Source of the DNA: Monocercomonoides exilis
Taxonomy: Eukaryota > Preaxostyla > Oxymonadida > Polymastigidae
Length of the DNA: 64,000 nucleotides
Direction of reading: 5' to 3'
Assembly (NCBI GenBank): GCA_001643675.2
Contig: LSRY02000030.1
Coordinates: forward strand, 792,501-856,500
The notes beneath the pieces were generated by a model. The model searched no databases and was not told where the DNA came from. It saw only the letters and a program-made list of their open reading frames with translations. The stretch's first letter is position 1, and the number at the start of each line of letters is the position of its first letter. The position numbers and the translations under genes were made by a program. Shown here piece by piece: positions 1-11,767 of this stretch.

Positions 1-918
1 GTCAACGAAAACTACGACGATGACGACGAAGAAGAAGAAGATAACAACGACAATGAAGGATATGAATACGATGACAATGAACTGTACTATCAACAGCAGT
101 ATCCAGTGTATGTGCAGCAATATGTTCCTCCACAGATGCGACAGAGGCCAATCAGCAGAAGCAGCAGCAGCCGAAGAAGACCCACACGAAGTGTTAGCAG
201 TGCGAGAAATGTGAGGAGTGTTAGTAGAAACAGCAGAAGCAGCAGAAGAAGTGCCAGCAGAAGCAGACAAGGAAGAGGGCAAAGCAGATCTCAGACTCCT
301 CCTCCTCTTCCTCTTACTTCTTATTCTTATTCTACTTCTTCTATGATGCCATCTTCAATGCAATCACAGTCATATCGTGTGAACAGATACCCTGTCGAAG
401 AGAGTAGTGGCAGCAGCAGCAGCAAATTGAGTATGCTTCAGAATGAGCTGGAGAGGATAAGGCAGCTGAGAGAGAGGCCAGCCAGTGCCAGTCAGAGAGG
501 GAGGTCGCTGTATGGCAGAGGGGCTGGCTCGAATATTTCTCCATCGCCTTATGGAAATATCACTCAAACACAAACACAAACACAGAAGCAATCACAATTG
601 CCTCCTCGTCCAGTGAAATCTGATGATGATTATGTGTTTCCTTCATCATCATCAGTGCATGTGCCTGACACAGAGCGCAGACCTTTGCGCCAGCTGAGGT
701 CGAATTATCGCTCTCCTTCTGTGTCTTCTGTGAAATCAACCCGTTCAGCTCGTTCTGTGTCATCCCGTGCATCGAGAAGAGACAGAAGAAAGAGAAGAAA
801 TGAGTATGAGTACAGAAAAGGGGAGGTGGCTGTGATTCCGCAGGAGGCGTATAAGAGGATGTGTGCAACAGCTGGGGTGAGGCCGACGTCGAGACTGGGG
901 AAGAGAAGAGGGTATTAG
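1..918 (+). CDS. Arg/Ser-rich hypothetical protein, 3' part (5' end outside window)
   Basis: The frame is open from base 1 to a TAG at 916-918, so this is the C-terminal 305 residues of a longer gene. It opens with an acidic Asp/Glu/Asn stretch, then a Tyr/Gln patch, then an Arg-Ser-rich segment, and later a short helix-forming stretch (LQNELERIRQLRERP). It ends in a basic tail. There are no recognisable catalytic motifs and no membrane segments. The composition (RS-rich, disordered, basic end) would fit an RNA-binding or cytoskeletal protein, but I do not recognise the family. The frame is supported by coherent composition; overlapping antisense frames are low-complexity shadows. A TGA follows the TAG six bases later. 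Confidence 0.6.
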   Translation, partial: VNENYDDDDEEEEDNNDNEGYEYDDNELYYQQQYPVYVQQYVPPQMRQRPISRSSSSRRRPTRSVSSARNVRSVSRNSRSSRRSASRSRQGRGQSRSQTPPPLPLTSYSYSTSSMMPSSMQSQSYRVNRYPVEESSGSSSSKLSMLQNELERIRQLRERPASASQRGRSLYGRGAGSNISPSPYGNITQTQTQTQKQSQLPPRPVKSDDDYVFPSSSSVHVPDTERRPLRQLRSNYRSPSVSSVKSTRSARSVSSRASRRDRRKRRNEYEYRKGEVAVIPQEAYKRMCATAGVRPTSRLGKRRGY

Positions 919-1617
919 ATTTGAGAGGGAGGGGAGGAGAAGAAGGAGAAAGAGAAAGAGAAAGAGGGGAAGAGAGAGAGGATAGAGAAGAGAAAGAGAA
1001 GAGAAAGAGAAGAGAAAGAGAAGAAGAAAGAATGCTAATGAAAAAATTTATTACGAACATATGTTTGAAAAACATTGTGAAATGAAAAATTATTTTTAAA
1101 ATGACGTGATGGTCTGAATGGAAAAGGAAGGGATAGCCTTTAACAAAATAATTATAAAGAAAAAAATATATGACTAGAAAACATGAAAGATACTGTACAT
1201 TTTGCTGAAAAAAGATAACTGTTTTGATTTCTAATGAATTGAGTAGATTTTAATTTTATTTGATTTCATTGGTTCGAATTGTACAGTTCTTGATCGCTTG
1301 TCCAGTGTAAAATAACCAAAAGATATCTCCTTTAATCTTTCTGAACATCTTTTAATTCTATTTCTATTCATTCTAAGCTCAGTTTTTTATTGTCTGTTCA
1401 TTATTTTTGTTTTTCTGAAGATCAAATTATCGCCTTTTATTCATAACACTGCGCTATAAATATTTTTGTAATATATCAACATATAAATATCATTATTGAT
1501 GAACATAATTTGGCAAATTTGCAAAATAATAAAAATTCAAAAAAAAAGTTATCATTTTATAAATTACGGTACATATCCGTTTGAAAAATCGATTTAAGTG
1601 TCCAAAGGAGCACTTGC
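919..1617. other. Intergenic spacer with purine tract
   Basis: This is about 700 bases between the Arg/Ser-rich gene and the MORN gene. Positions about 925-1032 are an almost pure GA tract (GAGAAAGAGAA repeats) on the + strand. The rest is AT-rich with no convincing reading frame. Confidence 0.6.
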
Positions 1618-4337
1618 ATGGAAGGAAAATATGTTGGACAGACTTTAAATCACAAGCCACACGGAACTGGTAAGTACTATTTTCCGGGTGGCTTTTTTAT
1701 TTATGAAGGGGAATGGGAACAAGGACAACAGCATGGTTTGCACGATTGTTCTTCTTTAGATAAATAAAAGTCTTTCACACCACTTAAAAAAATCAATTCA
1801 ATATGATGTCTTGTTATTTAGGGCATGGAAGACTGTTATTTGGTGCGGAAGGAACAGATTTTTATGATGGTGATTTTCAGGAAGGAAGCATGACTGGGGA
1901 AGGAATACGTGTATGGTCCGATGGAAGAATGTATCAAGGTGCTTGGAAAGATGGAGAAAAAGATGGTATTGACGAAGATTAAATTATTTTTTGATGATTG
2001 AAGTATTTTTCTTAATTAATGCAATTTTTTAATTTTTTTCAATTATCAAAAGGTTTTGGAATATATGAAAGAATAGGAGTTAGTGAGGACAAGCAAATAC
2101 AAACTTTAGAAAGATATGAAGGAGAATGGAAGAGAAACTGCTTTTGTGGAGAAGGGCATTATATCCTTGAAGATGGAACAGAGCAAACGGGAACATTCAA
2201 AGATCACAAATTGCATGGCAATGGGCATTGCACGTACGGAAATGGAGATATTTATGAAGGAGAATGGGTGAAAGGAAAAAAGCATGGCTTTGGACGAATG
2301 AAAAAAGCGAATAGCGGATTGCTTCTTGAAGGAAAGTTTGAGGATGGGGTATTTAGCGAAGCAGTCGACAGCATGTGTATTGTGCGACCTGAAAGAGCGC
2401 AAGCTGATCTGCCATTGTTTCCCATTGTGGAGGCTGTGATTGTTGGGAAAAAAGGAGAAGGAGAAGATGACAAATCAAAAAATGAGAAGGATGACGAGGA
2501 GGATGAAGAAGCAGATGCATTGTTTGGCGGACCGAATTTGCTGAGTCTCACAAAAGGGAACAGAACAACCACGAGTTCGTCGTCGAAAAGCCTGACGAGT
2601 CTGAAGCGAGGAGAAAAAGGAGAAAAAGGAGAAAAAGGAGAGGTGAGTGAGAAGGAGAAAGCGAGTGATGGAGAGAAAGGGAAGACGAGGGGGAAAGGAG
2701 CAAAAGGAGGGAAAAGTGGAGGAGATGGAGAGGATTCAACGGCAGAGAAGAAAGCGAAAGGAGGGAAAACGAGCAAAGCAGAAGCAGAAGCAGAAAAGGG
2801 AAAGGAGAAAAAGGGGTCGAAGAAAGGAAGTGGATCGAAAGGGACGTTGGCGAGAGTGTTGGAAGTTGTTGATGAAGGCGACGAAGAAGAAGATGAAGAG
2901 ATGCGAAGAAAGAAAGAAGCAGAAGCAGAAGAGAAGAGGAGAGAAGCAGAGAAACACATTGAGGCGTTTCTTCCTCCGTTCGCAGTGCATTTGCAAGGCG
3001 CTGTGATGGATGTGAATGAAAGTGAAGCAGAAAAAGCACAAAAGTCAAATATTCAATCACAAATGAATCAGAACCAAAATCAGAACCAGAAGATGAATCA
3101 ATTAGGCAATCAGCAAATACCACAATTGCAACAGCCATCTCTTTCTTCATCGTCGAATGAGATTCCAAAGGAAGTTGATTCAGCCAACTCTCAACAAACA
3201 TCAAGTGATGGCGTTTCTTCCTCTTCTTCTTCTTCCTCTTTCTCATTCACTTCGCCTTCTCTTTTTGTGAACACACCCACACTTCCCCTTGTGATGGGAG
3301 AGTCGGGGCGTTTGATTGAGCTGAGGGTGTTTTTTGACCCCTTCACAGAAATAGCAGAGAGAGAAAGTGCAGACAAAGAGGCAGCACAGCTGAAGATGGA
3401 GTTGGAACAGGAAGAGGAGGAAAAAAGGAAAGCAGAGGAGATGAAGGAGAAGGAGAGGGAGAAGGAGAAGAAGGGGGGAAAGGTTTGTAGGGGAGGAGGA
3501 GGAGAGAAGGGGGAGCTTGGTTTAGAAAGAGAGAGATTTATTGATTTGATGAATATTCTTTTAAAAAAAATAAAAAAGTGAACATGAAGATTTTTTTTTA
3601 TTCATTCTTTATTTTCTTTTCTAAAATATTTTTAAATAATATTTTATAATTTTATTTTGTAATCCTTTTATCTCTTTCTTCTTTCTTCTTTCTTCTTTCT
3701 TCTTTCTATTTATCCAGGACAAAAACACAGGTGAGAAAGGATCATCAAAAGAGCAGAAGAAGAAGAGCAAAGGCGACCAAACCGACCGATCAACATCAGA
3801 ACTGAGCAACATTTTGACTGAGGAAGAGAAAGAAGAGAAAGAAAGGCAAAAGAAAGAGGAGATTAGACAGAAAGAGGAGGAAGAGAGGAAGAGAAGAGAA
3901 GCACGCGTGCCAGTGATGCTTGTTGGAGCGAGTGACATGTCAAATAATTTGACATGTTCACTTGCTCATCCAACGCCCACTTCATTGCCACCTTTTAGCT
4001 CTTCTTTGGCTTTGACTGCTTCTTCATCTTCCTCTTCTCATTCTCCTTCTCATTCACATTCTTCTTCCATTTCATCGCTTCATTCTTCTTCCACTTCCTC
4101 CTCTTCTTCCTCCTCCTCCTCCTCTTCTTCTTCTTCTCTTTCCTCTTCTTCTCAAAGCACTTCACAAGATGAGCAAGAAGAGAAGGCGAAAGAAGAAGTT
4201 AAAGTTGAAAGCATCGTTCGAATCATCCGAAATGGGACTGTTTCATTTGAAGGCATCAAAATTGGAGAGGAATTTCCGAAATACGGAAATTATATAGCAA
4301 TATTCACTGGTTTGTTGAATGAATAAGAAATGTTTTC

Positions 4338-4369
<32 letters not shown>

Positions 4370-5177
4370 CATTTTTATTTCACATTTTTTGAAGAAATGC
4401 TTATTTTTTTAATGATTATGTCAAATTATTTATTTATTATAATTTCTATTTTCTTTTTTTATTTATTGGCTGAATAAATAAACACTTATTATAATAATAA
4501 TTATTATTATTTTCCCAATTCTTCCATTTCCAATAGACATAACAAAATTCCCAGGAGGAGAAGAGACATCCACTGAATCGAATGCAACAAGCTCTTCATC
4601 CACATCCACATCGACAGCATCTCAATCTCAAACATCTTCAACAGCACCTCCTCTTTCTTCGCCTCAAACATCCAACTCATCTTCTCTTCCGGTTTTGATT
4701 CCTTCTTCATCATCTGCATTATCTATATTGTCATCATCATCATCATCATCATCTTCTTCTTCTTCTTCCACCACTTCCACTTCCTCTCTTTCTTCTTCTT
4801 CTTCCTCCTCCTCCTCATCTTCATCCAACCAGCAACCAACTCCCTTCACCCACACATCTCCTCGCCATCTGCCTCCACTTGAAGTCCCCTTTCGCCTCGT
4901 TTATCCTTCCACACTCTCTGTTGAGCTGTCAAATTGGTCGATAAAAGAGCAAAGGAGAATCGAAAACGAGAGAAAAGCTGCAGAAGAGGCGTGGCGACAG
5001 AGCGAAAGAGAGAAGGAGGAATTGAAGGAGAAGGAGAGGAGAGAGAAAGAGGAGAAGGAGGAAATGGAAAGGAGGAAGAATGAAGAATCAAATGAAAATT
5101 CTCAAACTTCAAAAACAGGTGGAAAGGGGAAAAAGAAATCGTCAGACACTTCAGACGAGAAAAAAAGTAGAAAATGA
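1618..5177 (+). CDS. MORN-repeat protein with long charged/Ser-rich tail (5 exons)
   Basis: Joined exons 1618-1735, 1822-1965, 2053-3482, 3718-4309 and 4537-5177 give 974 residues ending in TGA. All four introns are GT-AG (GTTTGC, GTATTG, GTTTGT, GTTTGT starts). Residues about 1-190 carry repeated MORN units (YEGEW..G..HGFG, YDGDF..GSMTGEG, YQGAW, YEGEWKRNCFCGEG, YEGEWVKGKKHGFG). The remainder is Lys/Glu-rich and Ser-rich low complexity. It includes islands of ordinary sequence such as PTLPLVMGESGRLIELRVFF and SIVRIIRNGTVSFEGIKIGE. MORN repeats bind membranes or act as scaffolds, and in flagellates many MORN proteins sit in axonemes or the cell cortex; a flagellar or cortical scaffold role is inferred. 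Introns 1 and 2 both split a Gly codon at the end of a MORN unit. The start is the first ATG in frame with the repeats. Confidence 0.85.
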
Positions 5178-5427
5178 ATAGTCTTTTGTTGATATTACAC
5201 AAATTTTACATATTTCATTGATTATATATATGTATCATATTTTTATCTTTAATATGATGATTTTTTTTTTATCAACCAAAAATAAAACTTAATTAAATCA
5301 AAATGTGAGCAAATTGTTTTTTCAAAATTTCATAAAATGAATCTCGAGCTTATAGTGTAATGCACATGTAGCTTTTTTCCGTAAATTAAATGTAAAACAC
5401 AAAGAAAATAGATCGCTTCATATTGAA

Positions 5428-7792
5428 ATGATCTCACCCCTATTTATTTATTTAATGACTTCGGGAAAACTCAATGGAGGGGCTAAGTATAAAACTGCTC
5501 GCATATTATTTTCAGCCTCCTCTATGTTTTCCAATCAAATGAACACTGCCCTTTCGGGGGCATTAATTAGTTCTCTTTTTGGAAGTTTGTGTAATTCATT
5601 AATTGTACTGTTTCAAAGAAATTATGAAAAATATTCACAACTTTAATTTGTAGAATTAAATGTTTCAGCTTGGATGCAACCAATTATATGGTTAATAAGT
5701 CCACTTTGTGGTTTTTGCCAGCCAATATTTGGATCATTTAATGATCGGATGTCAACACGCTTTGGCAGAAGGCAGCCCGTGATCTTACTTGGTACCTTGC
5801 TCACAATAATATCATTTGTTGTTTTTGGATTAGTGTTTCGCAATGGTCTGTTCTTTTTTTCTGACTTGATTTTTGAATTTTATTATGGAAACAGTGTTTT
5901 CGAATAGAAATTTGGCTATAAGCCTGAGCCTTGTGGCTTACGTTATTGATTGCATTGCACTGAATATCCAAATGCCCGCTTCAAGAGCGCTTGTTATGGA
6001 AATGTGTGGGAAAGAAAGGCAGTCACTGGCAAGTAATTCTCTTGCATTATTTATTGCACTTGGCAATTGTTCAACATATCTAATTATTGGTGTCATACCT
6101 GATCCGTTTTTCTACGCATGCATATTTGTTACAGTGATGACGCTTCCAACGTTAATTGCAGGGAAAGAAGATCCTCAAGCTTTTAAATCTACAAAGGCCA
6201 AAAAATTTCGCAAAGCAGAATCAGTCAGAACAGAAGCATCTCCTTTATTATTTACACCTCCTCAACAAAAATGTGTCTCTTGTGAAAGTGAAGTATCTCA
6301 ATCAGATTTTCCTTCTTCATTTCACTCGCCAATATCTCCTACAACGCCGAATCATTCATATCAATCAATTTCTTCATGTACTGACATTACACCAGCTCAC
6401 ATTTCAGAACAATCTCCTTCTCCTTCTGATTCTGTCTCTTCCACTTCATCGAATGAATTCACCTCGTCTGATTCTTCTTTGAAAAATGAAGCAGCAAGCA
6501 TGGAAGAAGGTTCTGCTTTTTCATCTTCTGATTCTTCTTCCGCTTCTTCTGAACTCGTCACAACATCTTCCTCACAATCTTCACTTTCCTCCTCATTATC
6601 TCCTTCTCCCTCTTCTTCTTCTTCTGTCAAGCATTTGCTTTCTGTCTGCATCAATCTCTTTCGGCACCCTTCCATTATCACTTTTACATGTGCTGTGTTT
6701 GCTCTTTCCTGGTTCGCCTTTCTTCCTTCCATTCCAATCCGCCTGTCGTTTGTGGCTGAGGTGTTCTACGATAAAAGCGACCCAGGGAATAACTTCTTTG
6801 AAACTGCTGAAAGTTCTTGTGAAGGCAACGATAACAGCAGTTTGCATATTTACAATGATTTTTCATTCTCTTCTTCTTCCTCTTCCTCTTCCTCTTCGTT
6901 TTCTTCTTTGAAGAAATATTCTGAAACTGCATTATCTGTTAAACCTCTTCTTTATCCACATCAAATGCATTCAGCATTCCATTCACCTTCACCTTCACCA
7001 TCACCAGCATCTTCAACTTCTTCAAATCTTCCTTTTTCTTCCTTTAAACACACTTCTCTCTCTCATCCACAACACCCTCTCCTTACACAACAGCCCACTC
7101 TTTATGACAAGGGCATCCAAATCGCCTCCTTCGCCATGATCGCCACGTCTTTCCTGTCAGCCCTTTTTTCAGCTGCAGCCCCTCTTTTCTTCCGTGCCAT
7201 TCCCGTCAACATCTGCTTTGCCTCTTCTCTCCTCCTCGCCTCTGCTGCCTCCTTCGCCTTCTTCTTCCCTCCTTCTTCTGCCCTCAGCGCAAGCCGTGTG
7301 TGGGCAGTGTTCCTGTGCTATTCGCTGGGGTTCTCTTTGTCCTTTGCGCTGCTGAATTCTGTCTGCTTCCTCATCATCGGCGAGGCGGTTGCCTCTTCTG
7401 ACGAGTACGGGCTGTATGTGGGCATCCTCAACGGCTTCAGTGTGCTGGGGCAGATCCTCGCGCTCGGCCTCTCGTCGCTGGTGCAGGCAGTTGTGGCGAA
7501 GGCGAGAGAGAAATTGCATCACAGTTGGGTTGAATGCGGGAGAACAGAAGAAATGAAGATGGAACTGATGGGAAAGTGGGTTGTGTCAAAGCACCCGTCT
7601 CAGTGGTATTGGCTGCAGTGCGGGGCTGCGTTTGTTTTCGCTGGCTTCTTCGCGTTTTTCCTGAAAAGAAAGAAAGCTGCCAAGAGCAAAAATCTTCGCT
7701 CGGGCAATTCTACTGATGAATTGAATTATTCACAAGATAATATTAGCGATGGAGACAAAAAATATCAACAGATGGAAACTGTTGTTCATTAG
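5428..7792 (+). CDS. SUT/SLC45-type sugar:H+ symporter, MFS (3 exons)
   Basis: Exons 5428-5584, 5654-5845 and 5895-7792 give 748 residues; introns are GTTTGT...TAG (69 bp) and GTCTGT...CAG (49 bp). The loop motif NDRMSTRFGRRQPVILLG after the second or third helix matches the signature D-R-x-[ST]-x-[RK]-FGRR-x-P of plant sucrose transporters and animal SLC45 proteins. It is preceded by WMQPIIWLISPLCGFCQPIFG, equivalent to their conserved helix 2. Hydrophobic segments lie on both sides of a very long central insert rich in Ser (about residues 210-500), with a further membrane pair inside it. The last helices include FLCYSLGFSLSFALLNSVCF and FVFAGFFAFFLKRKK. It probably moves a disaccharide or hexose with protons across the plasma or a vacuolar membrane; the substrate cannot be told. 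The insert is much longer than usual for this family. The TAG stop is followed by AT-rich spacer. Confidence 0.85.
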
Positions 7793-8134
7793 GAGTTCGC
7801 AGAAAATACTTATTTTTTTTCATTGTTAATTAGTATTATTGGAGTGAATTCTTGCGTTTATTCTTATAAAAAATGTAATTTGATTTGATCAAATATATTA
7901 CAAAATTATTTTATGTAAATTTTTATTAAAATTTTTGTTTTTCATTTTAATTTATTTTTAATTGCTCGCCAAATTATGTCTTCGTTATTTTATTTTTTCA
8001 TTTGTAAAAGAATAATTTTTGAAGTTTTCAGAAATATTATACATCCATTCAGGAAAAAACAAATTTACTAATGTTTAAGCTTTGGTTGAACATATAACAG
8101 GAATTCTTTAGTAATTATTAATTGACAAATATAT
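7793..8134. other. Intergenic spacer
   Basis: This AT-rich spacer separates the transporter from the next gene. I see no gene, and only runs of T/A and a TATA-like stretch directly before the next ATG. Confidence 0.6.
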
Positions 8135-8722
8135 ATGCCAAAGAACACATCGCATCTGCCAAAGACATCTAAATCTTCTTCACAACACGATCCACTTGAG
8201 GATCTTTCACAGCAATCGAATCCCGTTGACCACTTGCATCACGTTGATCTTGTTCACCACATTGAACCGTCTTCACAGACATCAACCTCTTCCGCACAGA
8301 GAGTTCCAACACCAACAGCTTCTAATTTTTTGTATCAAGCAGAACCACTTCCACATATTCAACATGTGGGAAGCCATTCTCAACAATCATCATCGCATAA
8401 ACCGTCATTCAATGAGGAACAAATCCGTCAAAAAATATCTCATGAAGCTGAGTTGCTTTACAAAAATAGAAAAGCAAAGACTGGGAGAGAACAAAGCACA
8501 AAAGAAGAGATGGAACAAGATTGGAAGACTGCAGAAAGAGCCGTTCTTACAGATGTACTGGCAGATTTGATTCCACCTCATGCTTCAAGGAAATCAGGAG
8601 ATTTTATAAGCAGCGGTTTATCTAACGAACAATTGTGGGAAAGAGTCCGCTGCGAAGCAAGTGGTGAAACTGCAAGTCCATCTACGAGAAATGCTGTAGG
8701 AGCAGGTGTTGGAGGACACTAA
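8135..8722 (+). CDS. Small hypothetical protein, possible DUF2934-like segment
   Basis: This is a single-exon frame of 195 residues from ATG to TAA. The first 95 residues are Ser/His/Gln-rich and disordered. Residues about 96-145 look folded: EEQIRQKISHEAELLYKNR, then a charged stretch, then EEMEQDWKTAERAVLTDVL. The pattern 'I+..A..L+...G+......DW..AE+.L' resembles DUF2934, a small bacterial/plastid-type domain of unknown function. The match is from memory and weak. The C-terminus is Gly-rich (GAGVGGH). No signal peptide or membrane segment is visible. It lies between the transporter and NME7 on the same strand. The frame is likely real because composition changes from disordered to amphipathic without a stop; the function is unknown. 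Confidence 0.55.
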   Translation: MPKNTSHLPKTSKSSSQHDPLEDLSQQSNPVDHLHHVDLVHHIEPSSQTSTSSAQRVPTPTASNFLYQAEPLPHIQHVGSHSQQSSSHKPSFNEEQIRQKISHEAELLYKNRKAKTGREQSTKEEMEQDWKTAERAVLTDVLADLIPPHASRKSGDFISSGLSNEQLWERVRCEASGETASPSTRNAVGAGVGGH

Positions 8723-9377
8723 ATTGAACTGCTAAATCATTAAAGAACTGTTGTTTGTTTCGTTTCGTGCATGCTTGACTTTTTTCTAGACATTTATTAT
8801 TCATCGAAACAAATAAATAAGAAATAAACATTTTCAAGTTTGCTTTCTCAAAATATAAAACATAAACAAGCTTGTTTTAAAAATTGTAAATCACTAAGTC
8901 AAATTCATTCTCGCATTTAGTGAAAGGATTAAGTCGTTTATTATAAATAAGACTTCAATCATTATTATTTATATCAGTTCAAGATTAAAAGTCTTATTTG
9001 CTCAAAACAACTGATAAATTTCCTATTTTTGAAACAAAATAAGAAAAAAACATATTTGAAAATAATTTGATTATTTCAAAAAATGAAAAGATAATTAATA
9101 ATAGACCTATTTTCATTTGTTTAAATCATTTGGCATTAGCTTTAGCCGAAGCCAAAAAGTTGAACAAAACTTCAATAAATGCAGATCTTTTTCAAAATGA
9201 TTGAGTCATTTGCGAAAAGTTGAACAAAATTCAGAATGATCACTTCTTTTCGAAACGACTAAATAATTCTCGAATAGGTCTTATGTGTTAATAATTTGTT
9301 TTTAAAGAAAATAACAAATAAAACATTAATGGGCTATTTGTTGTTTTTTAAAAAATAAGCATTTTCTTTCGTAGTCG
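8723..9377. other. Intergenic spacer
   Basis: This is about 650 bases of AT-rich sequence upstream of NME7. A short sequence, AAAGTTGAACAAAA followed by TTCA, occurs twice (near 9155 and 9218). No gene is seen. Confidence 0.5.
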
Positions 9378-11022
9378 ATGTCTTCGCTTTTATCGCCAGA
9401 GGACAAGAGGTATTCTTTTAAATGTGAGTGGTTTGATCCTGCTGCTGAGATAAATCGACCTTACATTTTATCGTATTTCATTCGCGACGGAACTGTTGAA
9501 ATTGTTTGAAAAAAAAGAATAATTTTTTGATTAAAAAGCAAACTTCATTTTTATGGCTCAATTTTATACAACTGATAAATTAATTATTTTAATATTTTAA
9601 ACAGTATGATGTGAAGAATCACAGAATGTTTTTAAAAAGATGCGCAGCTGGAGATATATCTGTTGGAGACTTATTTTTGGGATCCTCTGTTGTAGTTTTT
9701 TCGAGGCAATTTAAGTTGATTGATTTTGCTGATGAATCAACAAAAGAATCACTTCAAGCATCAAAGCAAAGATGTTGTATGCTCATTAAACCTGAAGCTT
9801 ACGATAAAGTTGGACAGATACTTGATCGGATTTACAAAGCTGGATTATATGTTGCTCAGATGCGAACATTTCGATTGTCTAAACAGGAATATCAAGAATT
9901 TTTCCATCAATATGAAATGCATCCTCAGTTTAGGTTGGCATTTTTAATTTTCCTTTTAATATCATTCAATTTTTTTTAGTGAATTAATTCAACGTTTGCA
10001 CAACGACCTTGTGATAGGGCTTGATGTTGTGGGGGATCGATGCATTCGGGTACTGTGGAGTATTTGCGGTGTGATAAAAGCGTTCATTGAATAACATACG
10101 CATAATTTTAATTTTATATTTATTTCAATTATTTTAACAATTGATTTTTATTTTTTAACATGTTTTATTGATGTTATTTGTTTTCTTGCTGATCATTTTT
10201 TTTATTTTTCATATTTGCCTATTTTATGCCCTCCTTTATTTTCATTATTTATTTATTTAAAGGCGAAGAAAATCCAGTTGAAGCTAGAAGGAAGTCTCCG
10301 GAATCTCTGCGAGCAGAATATGGAATTGATTGGGTTCAAAATGCAATTTATGTGTCAAATGGAATTGAAAGTGCAATGGAGGTTTTTATTTCAAATATTA
10401 ATTTTTCTTAAGCTAATTTAATATAATAATTTAGGAATTGAATTATCTGTTCAACAGGCCACATCCTTCAACAGCCATACTGACAAATTGCACTCTTTGC
10501 GTTATTCTTCCTCATATGATCCATCAAGGTTCAAAAAGCATTTTACATTTATTTTTTTTTTTAATTTCTTATTTCCTGAAAAAATATATCAATTTTTTTA
10601 AACATTTTATCCTTCTGATTTGCAAATATTTGGTAAATACCGTTTTGTTTTTGTTGTTGTTTTATTAATACACTTGATTATTGTTTTCAATTTGTTTACA
10701 ATTATTTATTCTCTTTATGTATTGTCTTTATATTTTATGTCATTTTTGCTTTGTAAATTATCAGGAAAGGGAGGAGAAATATTATCAGCAATTATCGATG
10801 AAGGATTCGATATTTCTGCAATGGAATTGTTTCATCTCGACAAAGGTTCGGCATTTGAGTGGCTGCAAGTTTATCAGCAAGTTTGGCCAGAGTTTACGGT
10901 GTGAATAATTTGAAGTGTAATTTTTTTGAAAGATCTATAATAAAAAAGAAATTCTATCTTGATTATCTTTTTTCATTTCATTTTATTTAATTTAATTTTT
11001 TTTTAATTTTTATTTTAATTTT

Positions 11023-11068
<46 letters not shown>

Positions 11069-11767
11069 TATTTATCACCGAAACGACTGAATCGTGTTTC
11101 ATTCTTTTTCTTTTTTTATTCATGTTTTTTGTATTTTTCTTATCTTTCAAATTTCTGGATTTATATATTTTTTTTCCATTTATTCAAACTTTGAATAGTC
11201 AAAAATTGACGAATTTTGCACAGGTCCTTGCATAGCCATCGAACTTCGAGGAGAAAATGTGTTTTCTGTATGTGTTTTTATTGAAAAAATGGAACTTTTT
11301 TTTGTGTTATTCTTGTACAAATATTTCATTAAACTTTATTTTTCTCTCTTTCTCCCATATTTTGTTTTCTTTTATCTTTTTATTCATTCATTCATTTGTT
11401 TGTTTGTTTATCATTGTATTTTCATGATATGTTTTCCTTTTGTTTCTCCAAAAGGAATTTCGCAAATTCTGCGGGCCTTATGATCCTGCAGTGGCAAAGC
11501 ATATTGAACCAAATTCTCTCAGAGCAAAATATGGAACCAACAGGGTGCATAATGCAGTGCATTGCACAGATTTGCCAGATGACACTGAGCTCGAAGTTTG
11601 AATTTTATTTAATGTGATCATTGTAATTAATTCTTTCAATTTGAATGCTTTTTTTAACTTTGCTTTATTTAATTTTTTTCTTCAAAAATGAAATTTCCCT
11701 CAATAATCACATATGTGCCATCAACCATTATTTGCAGTGCGAGTATTTCTTCCAAACTTTGCAATAA
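9378..11767 (+). CDS. NME7: NME7-like nucleoside diphosphate kinase homolog (9 exons)
   Basis: Nine exons (9378-9503, 9605-9933, 9980-10068, 10263-10381, 10435-10528, 10765-10898, 11199-11267, 11455-11595, 11738-11767) join without frame error to 376 codons plus TAA, the same length as I recall for human NME7. The N-terminal DM10 domain has WFDPAAEINRPYILSYF...VEIYDVKNHRMFLKR. Next come NDK domain A (CMLIKPEAYDKVGQI) and NDK domain B (FCTGPCIAIELRGENVFS, FCGPYDPAVAKH, NRVHNAVHCTDLPDD). The order DM10-NDK-NDK is diagnostic of NME7, a component of axonemal microtubule inner proteins and the gamma-tubulin ring complex. Domain B keeps the active-site His in NAVHCTD. At the equivalent place in domain A the sequence is NAIYVSN, so Tyr replaces His. 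All introns obey GT-AG and range from 46 to about 300 bases. The exon ending SICG and the one beginning GEEN share a split Gly codon. Confidence 0.93.
11029..11061 (+). repeat. 33-base poly-T inside an NME7 intron
   Basis: An uninterrupted run of 33 T lies in the sixth NME7 intron (10899-11198). It may be a polypyrimidine or slippage expansion; its length could be affected by sequencing. Confidence 0.9.

Noticed and set aside
2252-3246. Antisense and alternative frames in the MORN gene (Ser/Phe- or Arg/Lys-rich, over 200 codons)
   Set aside because: They are shadows of GAG/GAA/TCT triplet repeats in the real exon; the MORN frame joins across introns with consistent phases.
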